From Treponema sp. (GTDB lineage Bacteria; Spirochaetota; Spirochaetia; Treponematales; Treponemataceae): a stretch of DNA of 63,960 nt. The stretch covers positions 1-63,960 of the forward strand of contig JAEDDW010000004.1 in the NCBI GenBank assembly GCA_016293645.1. The letters run 5' to 3'. The stretch's first letter is position 1; the number at the start of each line of letters is the position of its first letter. Positions 1 through 6,560 of this stretch are shown in pieces. The notes beneath the pieces are model-generated. The model was not told the origin of the DNA. It saw only the letters and a list, made by a program, of their open reading frames with translations, and did not search any database. The position numbers were made by a program, and so were the translations under genes.

Positions 1-341
1 CAGACTTCCTCTATGAAAGTGGAGCAAAGGAAGTTCATGTTCGTCCGGCATGTCCTCCAATCATGTTCGGATGCAAGTACCTTAACTTCAGTCGTTCAAA
101 GAGCGAGATGGATCTTATTGCACGCCGTGTTGTGCGCCAGTTTGAAGGTGAGAATGTAAGCGGTGAAGTTCTTGCCAAATACTGTAATCCAGATACTCCG
201 GAATATGCAAAGATGCTTGAAGAAATCAGAAAGCAGCTGCACTTTACAACATTGAGATTCCACCGTCTTGACGACATGCTTGACAGCACGGGACTTGACC
301 ACTGCAAGCTTTGTACATACTGCTGGAATGGGCAAGAATAA
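1..341 (+). CDS. purF: Amidophosphoribosyltransferase, C-terminal end (5' partial)
   Basis: The reading frame is open from the left window edge (first whole codon at base 3) to a TAA at 339-341, about 112 residues. The residues after VHVRPACPP and the end HCKLCTYCWNGQE match the C-terminal part of PurF, which makes 5-phosphoribosylamine from PRPP and glutamine in the first committed step of purine synthesis. The N-terminal glutaminase and the PRPP-binding domain lie outside the window. The stop codon is inside the left arm of a perfect hairpin (332-366). A purine permease follows about 280 bp downstream, a sensible functional neighbour, though it has its own promoter. Identification rests on the C-terminal fragment only. 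Confidence 0.85.
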   Translation, partial: DFLYESGAKEVHVRPACPPIMFGCKYLNFSRSKSEMDLIARRVVRQFEGENVSGEVLAKYCNPDTPEYAKMLEEIRKQLHFTTLRFHRLDDMLDSTGLDHCKLCTYCWNGQE

Positions 342-366
342 TCCACGTCCTGTGGATTATTCTTGC
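332..366. repeat. Perfect inverted repeat with GTCCT loop
   Basis: Arms of 15 bp (332-346 and 352-366) are exact reverse complements around the five-base loop GTCCT. The left arm overlaps the last codons and stop of purF. There is no T-run after the right arm, so it does not look like an ordinary intrinsic terminator. The same loop flanked by AC and GT recurs in the hairpin at 421-437 with a different stem. Confidence 0.85.
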
Positions 367-395
367 GAAAGAATTTGCTAAAGGCAAATTCTTTC
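367..395. repeat. Perfect inverted repeat, 12-bp arms
   Basis: Arms 367-378 and 384-395 are exact reverse complements around the loop TAAAG. It directly abuts the preceding hairpin, so the two form back-to-back cruciform or stem-loop structures. Confidence 0.8.
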
Positions 396-420
396 ACACT
401 GACATAGTTAAATAGATTGA

Positions 421-437
421 GGCGACGTCCTGTCGCC
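421..437. repeat. Short inverted repeat with GTCCT loop
   Basis: Arms GGCGAC (421-426) and GTCGCC (432-437) surround the loop GTCCT. The core ACGTCCTGT is identical to that of the 332-366 hairpin although the outer stem differs, so these look like two members of one repeat family. Confidence 0.7.
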
Positions 438-472
438 GGTAGTTATGGGGGCTGTCCAAAAAGCAATTTTAG

Positions 473-498
473 GGTGGTTGAGCGTAGTCGAAACCACC
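473..498. repeat. Palindromic repeat of the GAGCGTAGTCGAAA type
   Basis: Arms GGTGGTT (473-479) and AACCACC (492-498) enclose GAGCGTAGTCGA. From memory, very similar intergenic palindromes with the core GAGCGNAGTCGAAA are scattered through genomes of unrelated phyla, including Bacteroidota. Its role is unknown. Confidence 0.65.
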
Positions 499-514
499 AC
501 GTATAGTGTTGTTG

Positions 515-552
515 GTCATTTCGATGTTGTGGAGAAATTCCCCTGGCATGAC
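515..552. repeat. Degenerate GTCATTTCG...GAGAAAT...ATGAC repeat
   Basis: GTCAT at 515-519 pairs with ATGAC at 548-552, and ATTTC (518-522) pairs with GAAAT (534-538), around a GTGGAGAAAT core. This resembles, from memory, a dispersed intergenic repeat common in Bacteroidota. It ends about 40 bp before the permease promoter, so it fills most of the remaining space between purF and the permease. Confidence 0.5.
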
Positions 553-587
553 TACTTATTTTTTCACTTCTTTTTTTCCCTCCTAAA

Positions 588-596
588 TGGTATAAT
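588..596 (+). promoter_or_regulatory. Extended -10 promoter for the purine permease
   Basis: A consensus TATAAT at 591-596 is preceded by TGG, giving an extended -10 element; no good -35 hexamer is present at the right distance. Predicted transcription start is near 603, leaving only about 20 nt of leader, too short for a purine riboswitch. Confidence 0.6.
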
Positions 597-624
597 GGCT
601 TACTTTTTCAAACGGAGGAAAATT

Positions 625-1935
625 ATGGAAAAGTTCTTTAAACTTAAGGAAAACGGAACCACAGTTTCCAAGGAAATCGTGGCTGGTATCACAACATTCC
701 TTGCCATGGCTTACATTCTTGCTGTAAACCCTGGAATGCTCAGCGCAGTTGGCAACGGAATGACATTCCCGGCAGTATTCACAGCAACTGCAATCTCTTC
801 TGCCATTGCAACTCTCGTTATGGCTCTCTGGGCAAATCTTCCTGTTGCACTCGCACCTGGAATGGGACTCAATGCATTCTTTACATTTACAGTATGTTTG
901 GGAATGGGATGTTCATGGCAGCTTGCTTTGACTGCTGTTCTTATCGAAGGTATCATCTTCATCGTTCTTTCCATTTTTGGAATCCGTGAAAAGATCATCA
1001 ACGCAATTCCAGCCGGAATGAAGAAGGCAGTTGCCGTCGGTATCGGACTTTTCATCGCTCTCATCGGTCTTGCAAATGCAGGCATCGTGTCAGGTGACAC
1101 AGGTACAATCATCGGTTTTGTAAACTTTGACATGAAGCACACAACAGCTCTTGTTGCAATGATCGGTCTCATCATCACAATTGTTCTTTACCTTCTTAAG
1201 GTTCCTGGAGCAATCCTCATTGCGATCCTTGCAACAACAATCATTGGAATTCCTTTTGGCGTTACGACAGTTCCGGAAGGATGGGTTCCATTCAGCCTTC
1301 CTGCTTCTCCTCTTTTTTTCAAGTTTGACTTTGCAGGCATCCTTTCAATCAAGTTTGTTGTAATCGTATTCACATTCCTCTTTACAGACCTTTTTGATAC
1401 AGTCGGAACATTGATGGGCGTTACACAGCAGGCAGGTCTTGTCGACGAAAAGGGCAACATTCCTAGCGCAAAGGCAGCACTCATGTCTGATTCAATCGGT
1501 ACAGTAGTTGGTGCATGTCTCGGTACATCTACAGTTACATCTTATGTTGAATCAAGCTCTGGTGTTGCAGCAGGCGGACGTACAGGACTTACATCTGTAA
1601 CAACAGGTGTTCTTTTCCTCCTTGCACTTTTCATGACACCGATCTTTGCTCTTATTCCAGGGGCTGCTACAGCTCCAGCTTTGATTTTTGTAGGCTTCCT
1701 CATGCTTCAGCAGGTTGTTGACATCGACTGGAAGGATCCTACTGAAGGTATCCCTGCATTTATTACAATCCTTGTAATGCCATGTGCCTATTCGATTGCA
1801 AAGGGTATTGCCTTCGGTATGATTGCTTATGTAATTGCCAAGGTTGCAGGAAAGAAGACAAAGGACATTCCTGTAGCAACTTGGGTACTTGCAGTAATCT
1901 TCATTGCAGACATCATTTTTGAAGCTTTGAAGTAA
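625..1935 (+). CDS. NCS2 family purine (guanine/hypoxanthine/adenine) permease, AzgA type
   Basis: This 436-residue polytopic inner-membrane protein should import purine bases with protons. The N-terminus (KEIVAGITTFLAMAYILAVNPGM), a glycine-rich TM1-TM3 region with NLPVALAPGMGLNAFF, and the conserved FTDLFDTVGTLMGV segment in the middle are hallmarks of the AzgA branch of NCS2. GTSTVTSYVESSSG follows, as in the family. The ATG at 625 is chosen because CGGAGGA lies 8 nt upstream and the family begins here; the frame is open 60 codons further upstream through the repeat array, but that extension has no homology-like features. Codon choice is biased to AAC, TTC, ATC and ACA as in rpsB, which suggests high expression. 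Exact base preference cannot be read from sequence. Confidence 0.88.
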   Translation: MEKFFKLKENGTTVSKEIVAGITTFLAMAYILAVNPGMLSAVGNGMTFPAVFTATAISSAIATLVMALWANLPVALAPGMGLNAFFTFTVCLGMGCSWQLALTAVLIEGIIFIVLSIFGIREKIINAIPAGMKKAVAVGIGLFIALIGLANAGIVSGDTGTIIGFVNFDMKHTTALVAMIGLIITIVLYLLKVPGAILIAILATTIIGIPFGVTTVPEGWVPFSLPASPLFFKFDFAGILSIKFVVIVFTFLFTDLFDTVGTLMGVTQQAGLVDEKGNIPSAKAALMSDSIGTVVGACLGTSTVTSYVESSSGVAAGGRTGLTSVTTGVLFLLALFMTPIFALIPGAATAPALIFVGFLMLQQVVDIDWKDPTEGIPAFITILVMPCAYSIAKGIAFGMIAYVIAKVAGKKTKDIPVATWVLAVIFIADIIFEALK

Positions 1936-1944
1936 TTTTTTAAT

Positions 1945-2080
1945 GTGAAAATACTACCAGTTAGTACGAGTCCGTCAAAACCGCTAGCTAGCGTCGCTAC
2001 ACGCACAGGGCGGCAAGGAAACTATCGTTCCGCCCTGTGAGTGTTTTTGACGACCTCTTCCTGCCTTCTCGTATTTTTAC
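1945..2080. repeat. 136-bp imperfect, nested inverted-repeat element
   Basis: The outer ends GTGAAAATAC (1945-1954) and GTATTTTTAC (2071-2080) are 9/10 inverted repeats. Inside them CGTCAAAA (1973-1980) pairs with TTTTGACG (2045-2052), and CACAGGGCGG (2004-2013) pairs exactly with CCGCCCTGTG (2030-2039). A 12-bp self-palindrome CGCTAGCTAGCG sits at 1982-1993. There is no ORF. The whole unit fills the gap between the permease and the deaminase and could be a MITE-like or REP-like element, or a large transcription-terminating structure, though no T-run follows the core stem. Confidence 0.6.
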
Positions 2081-2159
2081 ATGTCTATTTTTTACTATTC
2101 ATTGAAAATTGATTTATAAATATCACGTCAAAAACTTGAGGAGAGAAGGAGAATTGATT

Positions 2160-2651
2160 ATGGCAGAAGAAAAATATGTACGTCCTACATGGGATGAATA
2201 TTTTATGGAAGTTGCACGCACAATCGCAAAGCGTGCCACCTGTGATCGTGGAAGAAGTGGATGTGTAATTGCCAAGGACAATCAGATTCTCGTTACTGGA
2301 TATGTTGGTTCTCCTGCAGGCCTTCCTCATTGCGATGAAGTTGGCCATTTGATGAAAAAAATGATCCACGATGATGGATCCATCACCCAGCATTGTGTAC
2401 GCACCGTTCACGCGGAACAGAATGCCATATGCCAGGCTGCAAAACGCGGCATTCCCATTGACGGAGCCACAGTATATTGCCGTATGACCCCATGCCGTAC
2501 CTGTGCAATGCTCATAATCAATTGCGGCATAAAAAGAGTTGTCTGCGAGAAGCACTATCACGATGAAAAAGACAGCCTTGAGATGTTCAAGACGGCCGGG
2601 GTAAAAATCGAGCACCTTGAGGATTCCGTCCAGTCCTACGAAAACATGTAA
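2160..2651 (+). CDS. dCMP deaminase (cytidine/deoxycytidylate deaminase family)
   Basis: The 163-residue protein carries the zinc-dependent deaminase signature: HAEQNA (catalytic His and Glu) and, about 30 residues later, PCRTCAMLIINCG with the two zinc-binding cysteines. The N-terminal TWDEYFMEVARTIAKRATCDRGRSGCVI and GYVGSPAGLPHCDE match the ComEB/dCMP-deaminase branch, which converts dCMP to dUMP for dTTP synthesis. ATG 2160 is chosen over an upstream frame extension because GGAGAGAAGGAG ends about 7 nt before it. A small ORF (2684-2857) follows on the same strand. No other function is obvious; riboflavin-type deaminases lack this arrangement. Confidence 0.85.
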   Translation: MAEEKYVRPTWDEYFMEVARTIAKRATCDRGRSGCVIAKDNQILVTGYVGSPAGLPHCDEVGHLMKKMIHDDGSITQHCVRTVHAEQNAICQAAKRGIPIDGATVYCRMTPCRTCAMLIINCGIKRVVCEKHYHDEKDSLEMFKTAGVKIEHLEDSVQSYENM

Positions 2652-2683
2652 ACCATCAGGAAGGCAGGGAAGGTTCAGCGCTT

Positions 2684-2857
2684 ATGGAAGAAATCACTCA
2701 GGAATTTCCAGATTGGACAACTTATGACAACTGGCTCATAAAGAACAACAACAATTATTCAATAACAAGCCTCAATGAGGTGGACGGGAAGATTGTTGCC
2801 GTTTACTTTGACAAACAGGCAGGTTCTGCCGAAAATGGCGAAAATAACGGGAAATAG
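2684..2857 (+). CDS. Small hypothetical protein, 57 aa
   Basis: An ATG at 2684 opens 57 codons to TAG at 2855-2857. The product begins MEEITQEFPDWTTYDNWL and has a two-strand-like segment NYSITSLNEVDGKIVAVYFDK, followed by a polar Gly/Asn/Glu tail. It lies 32 bp after the dCMP deaminase gene on the same strand and a purine-rich AGGGAAGG precedes it by about 11 nt, so it could be cotranscribed. I do not recognise a domain. Coding status is inferred from length, composition and context. Confidence 0.5.
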   Translation: MEEITQEFPDWTTYDNWLIKNNNNYSITSLNEVDGKIVAVYFDKQAGSAENGENNGK

Positions 2858-2901
2858 GGCAAAATTGGCTCAATTCTAAGCATAAAAATAGTTGTAATTG
2901 C

Positions 2902-2930
2902 TTGCATTTATTCATAGAATTTATTATCTT
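2902..2930 (+). promoter_or_regulatory. Possible promoter of the efflux operon
   Basis: TTGCAT (2902-2907) and TATCTT (2925-2930) are separated by 17 nt and the predicted start coincides with the palindromic operator at 2938-2957, a layout suited to TetR repression. The hexamers match consensus only 3/6 and 4/6. Confidence 0.35.
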
Positions 2931-2937
2931 TATGTTT

Positions 2938-2957
2938 GTTACCGATCAGTCGGTAAC
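2938..2957. promoter_or_regulatory. Palindromic TetR-type operator
   Basis: GTTACCGA (2938-2945), spacer TCAG, and TCGGTAAC (2950-2957) form a perfect 8+8 bp palindrome ending 10 bp before the tetR ATG. TetR-family dimers typically bind such palindromes near their own promoter, so autorepression of the operon is likely. Confidence 0.75.
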
Positions 2958-2967
2958 TTTTTGAGCT

Positions 2968-4182
2968 ATGAAGAATACAAGGGAAATGATCATAAAGTCA
3001 GCGTTCTCATTTTACACGAAACCGGTGTTTTCAAATATTTCTCTTTCGATGATCGCATCAAAGGCAGGCATCACCAAGGCTGCGATTTACAGGCATTTTG
3101 CAAGTCGGGAAGATCTGGATAATGCCATGTATAACTGTGTGTATGAGGATCTGTACAACATTCTCAAGAACTTCAGTTCCGGGAGAGCAGATGATGGATT
3201 TTCCATTGTCGAAGATATAATAATTCTTCTCATGACACACAGGGAATATGTGTATTACCTGATTTCTACCTGCAATGAGATTATTCTTGACAAATTCCTT
3301 TTGAGATTCAAGGGAATGGGCCTTTCTCTTTTTGACGATCTTTTTTCAGCGGATGGAACAGTCAAAGACATGGAAGCATATAAGGATGCAGTCTATATGG
3401 CGTGCAATATCCTTTATTTTCAGATTGTCCGAAACAAGATCATTGACTGCATGGATATTGGTGATAAGTATTCTGAAATTACAGAGTATGCTTCAAAGTT
3501 GAATATGTTCATCAAAAAGGGACTTGGTCAGGATGTTTCCGAGTTGACCGGATTCCGCCTTGCTTCCCTTGACAGGATGTGCATGGAAAGCATTGAAGGT
3601 GTTCCTGCTGTAAATAAGGTTTTTGAGTCTGTTGCTTCGATTGTCAAGGAAAAAGGTTTTCAGGGAGTTACGGTTGAAGCTGTTGCAAAAGGAATAGGAC
3701 TTGCAAAAAGCAGTATCTATTCTAAATTTGAAAACAAGGCACAGATGATACAGTCCCTGATTGACAGAGAAATTGAAGAAATGTTTGTCATCATGAAGCA
3801 GAACATCAATAACGCCAGAAATAATGCGGAACGTGCCTACATAATGATGGAAACGGAACTTCTGTTTTTCATGAAGAAACCGGAACTTTTTACTGTCGGT
3901 CAGTGGCTTCAGTTTCAGAATACTGAAAGAATCGTTCATGATGACTGTGAACATGAAAGGCTTTTTTCGACCTATTTTGATGGAATAAAGCTATATGATG
4001 TCTATCCTGAACTCGGACTGCCTAAGGAAGACTTTAAGATAATAGCTTTCTGGGTATTGATGATGCCTGTATTCCTTTACATGCATACGAGAAAGCAGAA
4101 TATGACACCTGAAGTCGTTCAGGGAGCTTTAAAAGATATATTTTTTATGATGGAAAAAGGATTTAAAAGAGGGGAAATATGA
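2968..4182 (+). CDS. Transcriptional regulator with two fused TetR units
   Basis: The 404-residue protein is about twice the usual TetR length. Residues 5-50 hold a first helix-turn-helix (SLSMIASKAGITKAAIYRHF), followed by a ligand-domain-like region. From about residue 214 a second complete TetR N-terminus appears (VFESVASIVKEKGFQGVTV, then GIGLAKSSIYSKF), with its own C-terminal domain. It therefore looks like a tandem, pseudo-dimeric repressor. It heads the RND efflux operon and overlaps tolC by four bases (ATGA). A perfect palindrome 10 bp upstream is the probable operator and a near copy lies in tolC. Inducers are unknown. The in-frame ATG 2968 has no strong Shine-Dalgarno sequence; it is the first codon matching TetR N-termini. 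Confidence 0.85.
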   Translation: MKNTREMIIKSAFSFYTKPVFSNISLSMIASKAGITKAAIYRHFASREDLDNAMYNCVYEDLYNILKNFSSGRADDGFSIVEDIIILLMTHREYVYYLISTCNEIILDKFLLRFKGMGLSLFDDLFSADGTVKDMEAYKDAVYMACNILYFQIVRNKIIDCMDIGDKYSEITEYASKLNMFIKKGLGQDVSELTGFRLASLDRMCMESIEGVPAVNKVFESVASIVKEKGFQGVTVEAVAKGIGLAKSSIYSKFENKAQMIQSLIDREIEEMFVIMKQNINNARNNAERAYIMMETELLFFMKKPELFTVGQWLQFQNTERIVHDDCEHERLFSTYFDGIKLYDVYPELGLPKEDFKIIAFWVLMMPVFLYMHTRKQNMTPEVVQGALKDIFFMMEKGFKRGEI

Positions 4183-5612
4183 TGCACAAAAACAGATTAA
4201 TTTGCTTGATTTTTGCTTCTTTTGGTTTGTCTGCATTTATGTTTGGTCAGAACAACTCGGGAAAAGAAAATGTTACCGAACAGTCGGTATCAATTACTGT
4301 TGAACAGGCTGTCGCCCATGCATTGGTATACAGCAGTTCATTGAAGTCTGCGGACATCGATCTTGCGATCAAAGAGCGCGCCGGAAAAAATGGATACAGC
4401 GTTCTTCTGCCTACAGTTCAGGCGACAGCAACAATGTCACGAGCCAGTGAAGATGCCGTCAGTTCGAATCTCCCGGCCGGCATTCCGATTGAAATCACTG
4501 AAAGCATGCATTGGACTGGAATTGTCGGATTGTCAGCAAGCTGGAATCTTTCACTTGCTTATATCGACCAGATCAAGGCCGCAAAGGCAGGGTATGAAGC
4601 CGGAAAACTTTCATGGGAACAGACTCAGCGCGAGACAAAGGTAAATGTCCAGAAGCTTTTCTACGGACTTCTTCTGCAGCAGGAATCCTTGAAACTCGAC
4701 AGGGTTTCCCTGGAAAATTCCCGGCAGCGTTATGTTCAGGCTGACCAGAACTATAAAAATGGTGCAGTTCCTGAAATGCGTCTACTTCAGCTTCAGGTTG
4801 CCTATGAAAACCTTAAGCCGGAAGTATCTAAGGCTGAACGTGAATTCAGGAATCAGCTTGACACTTTTGCTTTCCTTATCGGATATCCGGTCGGAACAAA
4901 ACTTGAGCTTTCTGGTTCAATAGATCCAAACTACATCGACGTTGATTATGACAACCTGATGCAGATGTATTCAGAAAACAGCCTTGACTATCAGGCACTT
5001 GAAAAGAACATTGAAATACTCAGAATGAATCTTTCATCGCTCAAGCTTGGAATCTATACTCCTGCGCTTGCCTTGAACTATTCGTTCCAGCCTATGCTCA
5101 CCAATTTTTTCGAGGCGGACAAAGGCGGATATCCTCACGGTGACTGGAAAGACCGCAATGGAAGTTTCAGCATGTCTCTTGCATGGAATCTGACGAATCT
5201 TCTTCCGTTTTCAAGCAAAAGACAGACGGTAAAGGATCTTGAGAACAACATCGAGAAACTTGAAATAAAACGCGGAATGCTTCTTGAGAATCAGAAGATT
5301 TCCATCAGAAAGGCCGTTGATACTTTGAATGATGCCAGGGAGCAGATAGATGTCATGGCCCGCAACATCACGCTTGCTCAGAGATCCTACGACATGACTG
5401 CACGCAGTTTCAGGAATGGTACTACGGAACTTCTTGACCTGCGTGATGCCGAAAAACAGCTTAACCAGGCAAAACTTGGACTTGCAAGCCAGAAATTCAA
5501 TTATATTTCGGCTTTGCTTGATCTGGAGACTGCTCTCAACACAAACCTCCAGGTAGAATCAAATATAGATACAAAAAAGACAGAGACAGCAACTGCTGTA
5601 GAAGGAGAATAA
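4179..5612 (+). CDS. TolC-family outer membrane efflux protein
   Basis: The 477-residue protein starts with a signal peptide (hydrophobic to about residue 23, ending FGQ) and then shows the two long alpha-helical repeats of the outer membrane efflux family. The N-terminal half has SVTVEQAVAHAL-like start motifs and the C-terminal half has NITLAQRSYDMTARSFRNGTTELLDLRDA, the typical second repeat. It should form the outer membrane and periplasmic tunnel for the pump encoded two genes later. GAGGGGAA lies just before ATG 4179; ATG 4182 is an equally possible start. The N-terminal coding region contains an 18/20 copy of the upstream operator (4272-4291). Confidence 0.88.
   Translation: MMHKNRLICLIFASFGLSAFMFGQNNSGKENVTEQSVSITVEQAVAHALVYSSSLKSADIDLAIKERAGKNGYSVLLPTVQATATMSRASEDAVSSNLPAGIPIEITESMHWTGIVGLSASWNLSLAYIDQIKAAKAGYEAGKLSWEQTQRETKVNVQKLFYGLLLQQESLKLDRVSLENSRQRYVQADQNYKNGAVPEMRLLQLQVAYENLKPEVSKAEREFRNQLDTFAFLIGYPVGTKLELSGSIDPNYIDVDYDNLMQMYSENSLDYQALEKNIEILRMNLSSLKLGIYTPALALNYSFQPMLTNFFEADKGGYPHGDWKDRNGSFSMSLAWNLTNLLPFSSKRQTVKDLENNIEKLEIKRGMLLENQKISIRKAVDTLNDAREQIDVMARNITLAQRSYDMTARSFRNGTTELLDLRDAEKQLNQAKLGLASQKFNYISALLDLETALNTNLQVESNIDTKKTETATAVEGE
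4272..4291. promoter_or_regulatory. Operator-like palindrome inside tolC
   Basis: The 20-bp site (left arm GTTACCGA, spacer ACAG, right arm TCGGTATC) differs from the operator at 2938-2957 at two positions only. It lies about 95 bp inside tolC, within codons for VTEQSV. It may be a second binding site for the double TetR regulator, acting as a roadblock or looping partner. Confidence 0.55.
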
Positions 5613-5613
5613 A

Positions 5614-6546
5614 ATGAAAGCAACAAAATTTTTTATTTTTGCAGCATCGGTTTTCGCAGCTGTTGCAATGGTTTCCTGCAAAGGGAAAAAGGTCGAGGAA
5701 AAGAAGACTGAAGAGGTACAGGAGACTGTATACGCAGTAAATACATTCAGATCAAAGCCTGGTAATCTTGATGATTATCTTGAATTCGGTGGAGATGTTT
5801 CTTCAGTTTCTGCTATTGATGTTCTTCCGGATACCAACGGAAAACTTACTCGTACTCTTGTTTCTGTTGGTGACAAAGTAAAAAAGGATGACATCATTGC
5901 TTATGTAGATGCAAGCCGCCCTGGTATGAATTATGCAGCAAGCCCTGTAAAGGCCCCTGTAAGCGGAACTGTCACTTCATTTCCTTATTCGGTTGGAGCA
6001 ACGGTAACTGCCAGCATGTCAATTGCCAAGATCAGCGACACAAAGGACCTTCAGATCAAGGTAAATATTCCAGAACGCTTTGTAAGCCGCATCAAGCTTA
6101 ACCAGAAGGCTCAGATTACATTTGACTCTTATCCGGCAGATGTTTTCAATGCTGAAGTTTATGAAGTCAGCCCTGTTCTTGACAGTGTAAGCCGTACAAT
6201 GGCCATCAAACTTAGAATCGTTCCTACAGATCCAAAGGTTCGTGTCGGCATGTACGCCCGTGTAAAGCTTGTTACAGAGAGTGTTCACGATGTTCTTGTA
6301 ATTCCGTCAAATGCAGTTGTAAAGCGTGAAGGTAAGACATATCTCTTTGTTGTTTCGGACAAGAAAACAGAAAGTGGAAAACCTACAGTAAGTCTTGTTC
6401 CGGTAAAACTTGGAATTACCGTTGATGATGTTACGGAAATTGAAGAAGGTTTGAAAGCTGGTGCTGAAATTGTTGTCAAGGGACAGTCCCTTCTCAATGA
6501 TGGGGATGCAATCAGCATTCTTGCAGTTGTTAATGAAGAAAGATAA
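5614..6546 (+). CDS. RND efflux periplasmic adaptor, probable lipoprotein (HlyD/AcrA family)
   Basis: This 310-residue membrane fusion protein links the inner membrane pump to the TolC channel. A signal peptide ends in VSC with Cys22 as the probable lipidated residue. The lipoyl/barrel-sandwich half-motifs are seen around residues 70-130 (DVLPDTNGKLTRTLVSVGDKV, then SPVKAPVSGTV). The C-terminal barrel follows (LVIPSNAVVKREGKTYLFVV). The alpha-hairpin between the lipoyl halves is very short, as in some minimal adaptors. AAGGAGAATAAA precedes the ATG, and the gene starts one base after the tolC stop, so the genes are cotranscribed. Confidence 0.88.
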   Translation: MKATKFFIFAASVFAAVAMVSCKGKKVEEKKTEEVQETVYAVNTFRSKPGNLDDYLEFGGDVSSVSAIDVLPDTNGKLTRTLVSVGDKVKKDDIIAYVDASRPGMNYAASPVKAPVSGTVTSFPYSVGATVTASMSIAKISDTKDLQIKVNIPERFVSRIKLNQKAQITFDSYPADVFNAEVYEVSPVLDSVSRTMAIKLRIVPTDPKVRVGMYARVKLVTESVHDVLVIPSNAVVKREGKTYLFVVSDKKTESGKPTVSLVPVKLGITVDDVTEIEEGLKAGAEIVVKGQSLLNDGDAISILAVVNEER

Positions 6547-6560
6547 TAGGATTTATATAT

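Noticed and set aside
445..624. N-terminal 60-residue extension of the purine permease
   Set aside because: It translates the intergenic hairpin array and lies upstream of the promoter.
342..624. Purine riboswitch before the permease
   Set aside because: The predicted leader is only about 20 nt and no conserved purine-riboswitch core was seen.
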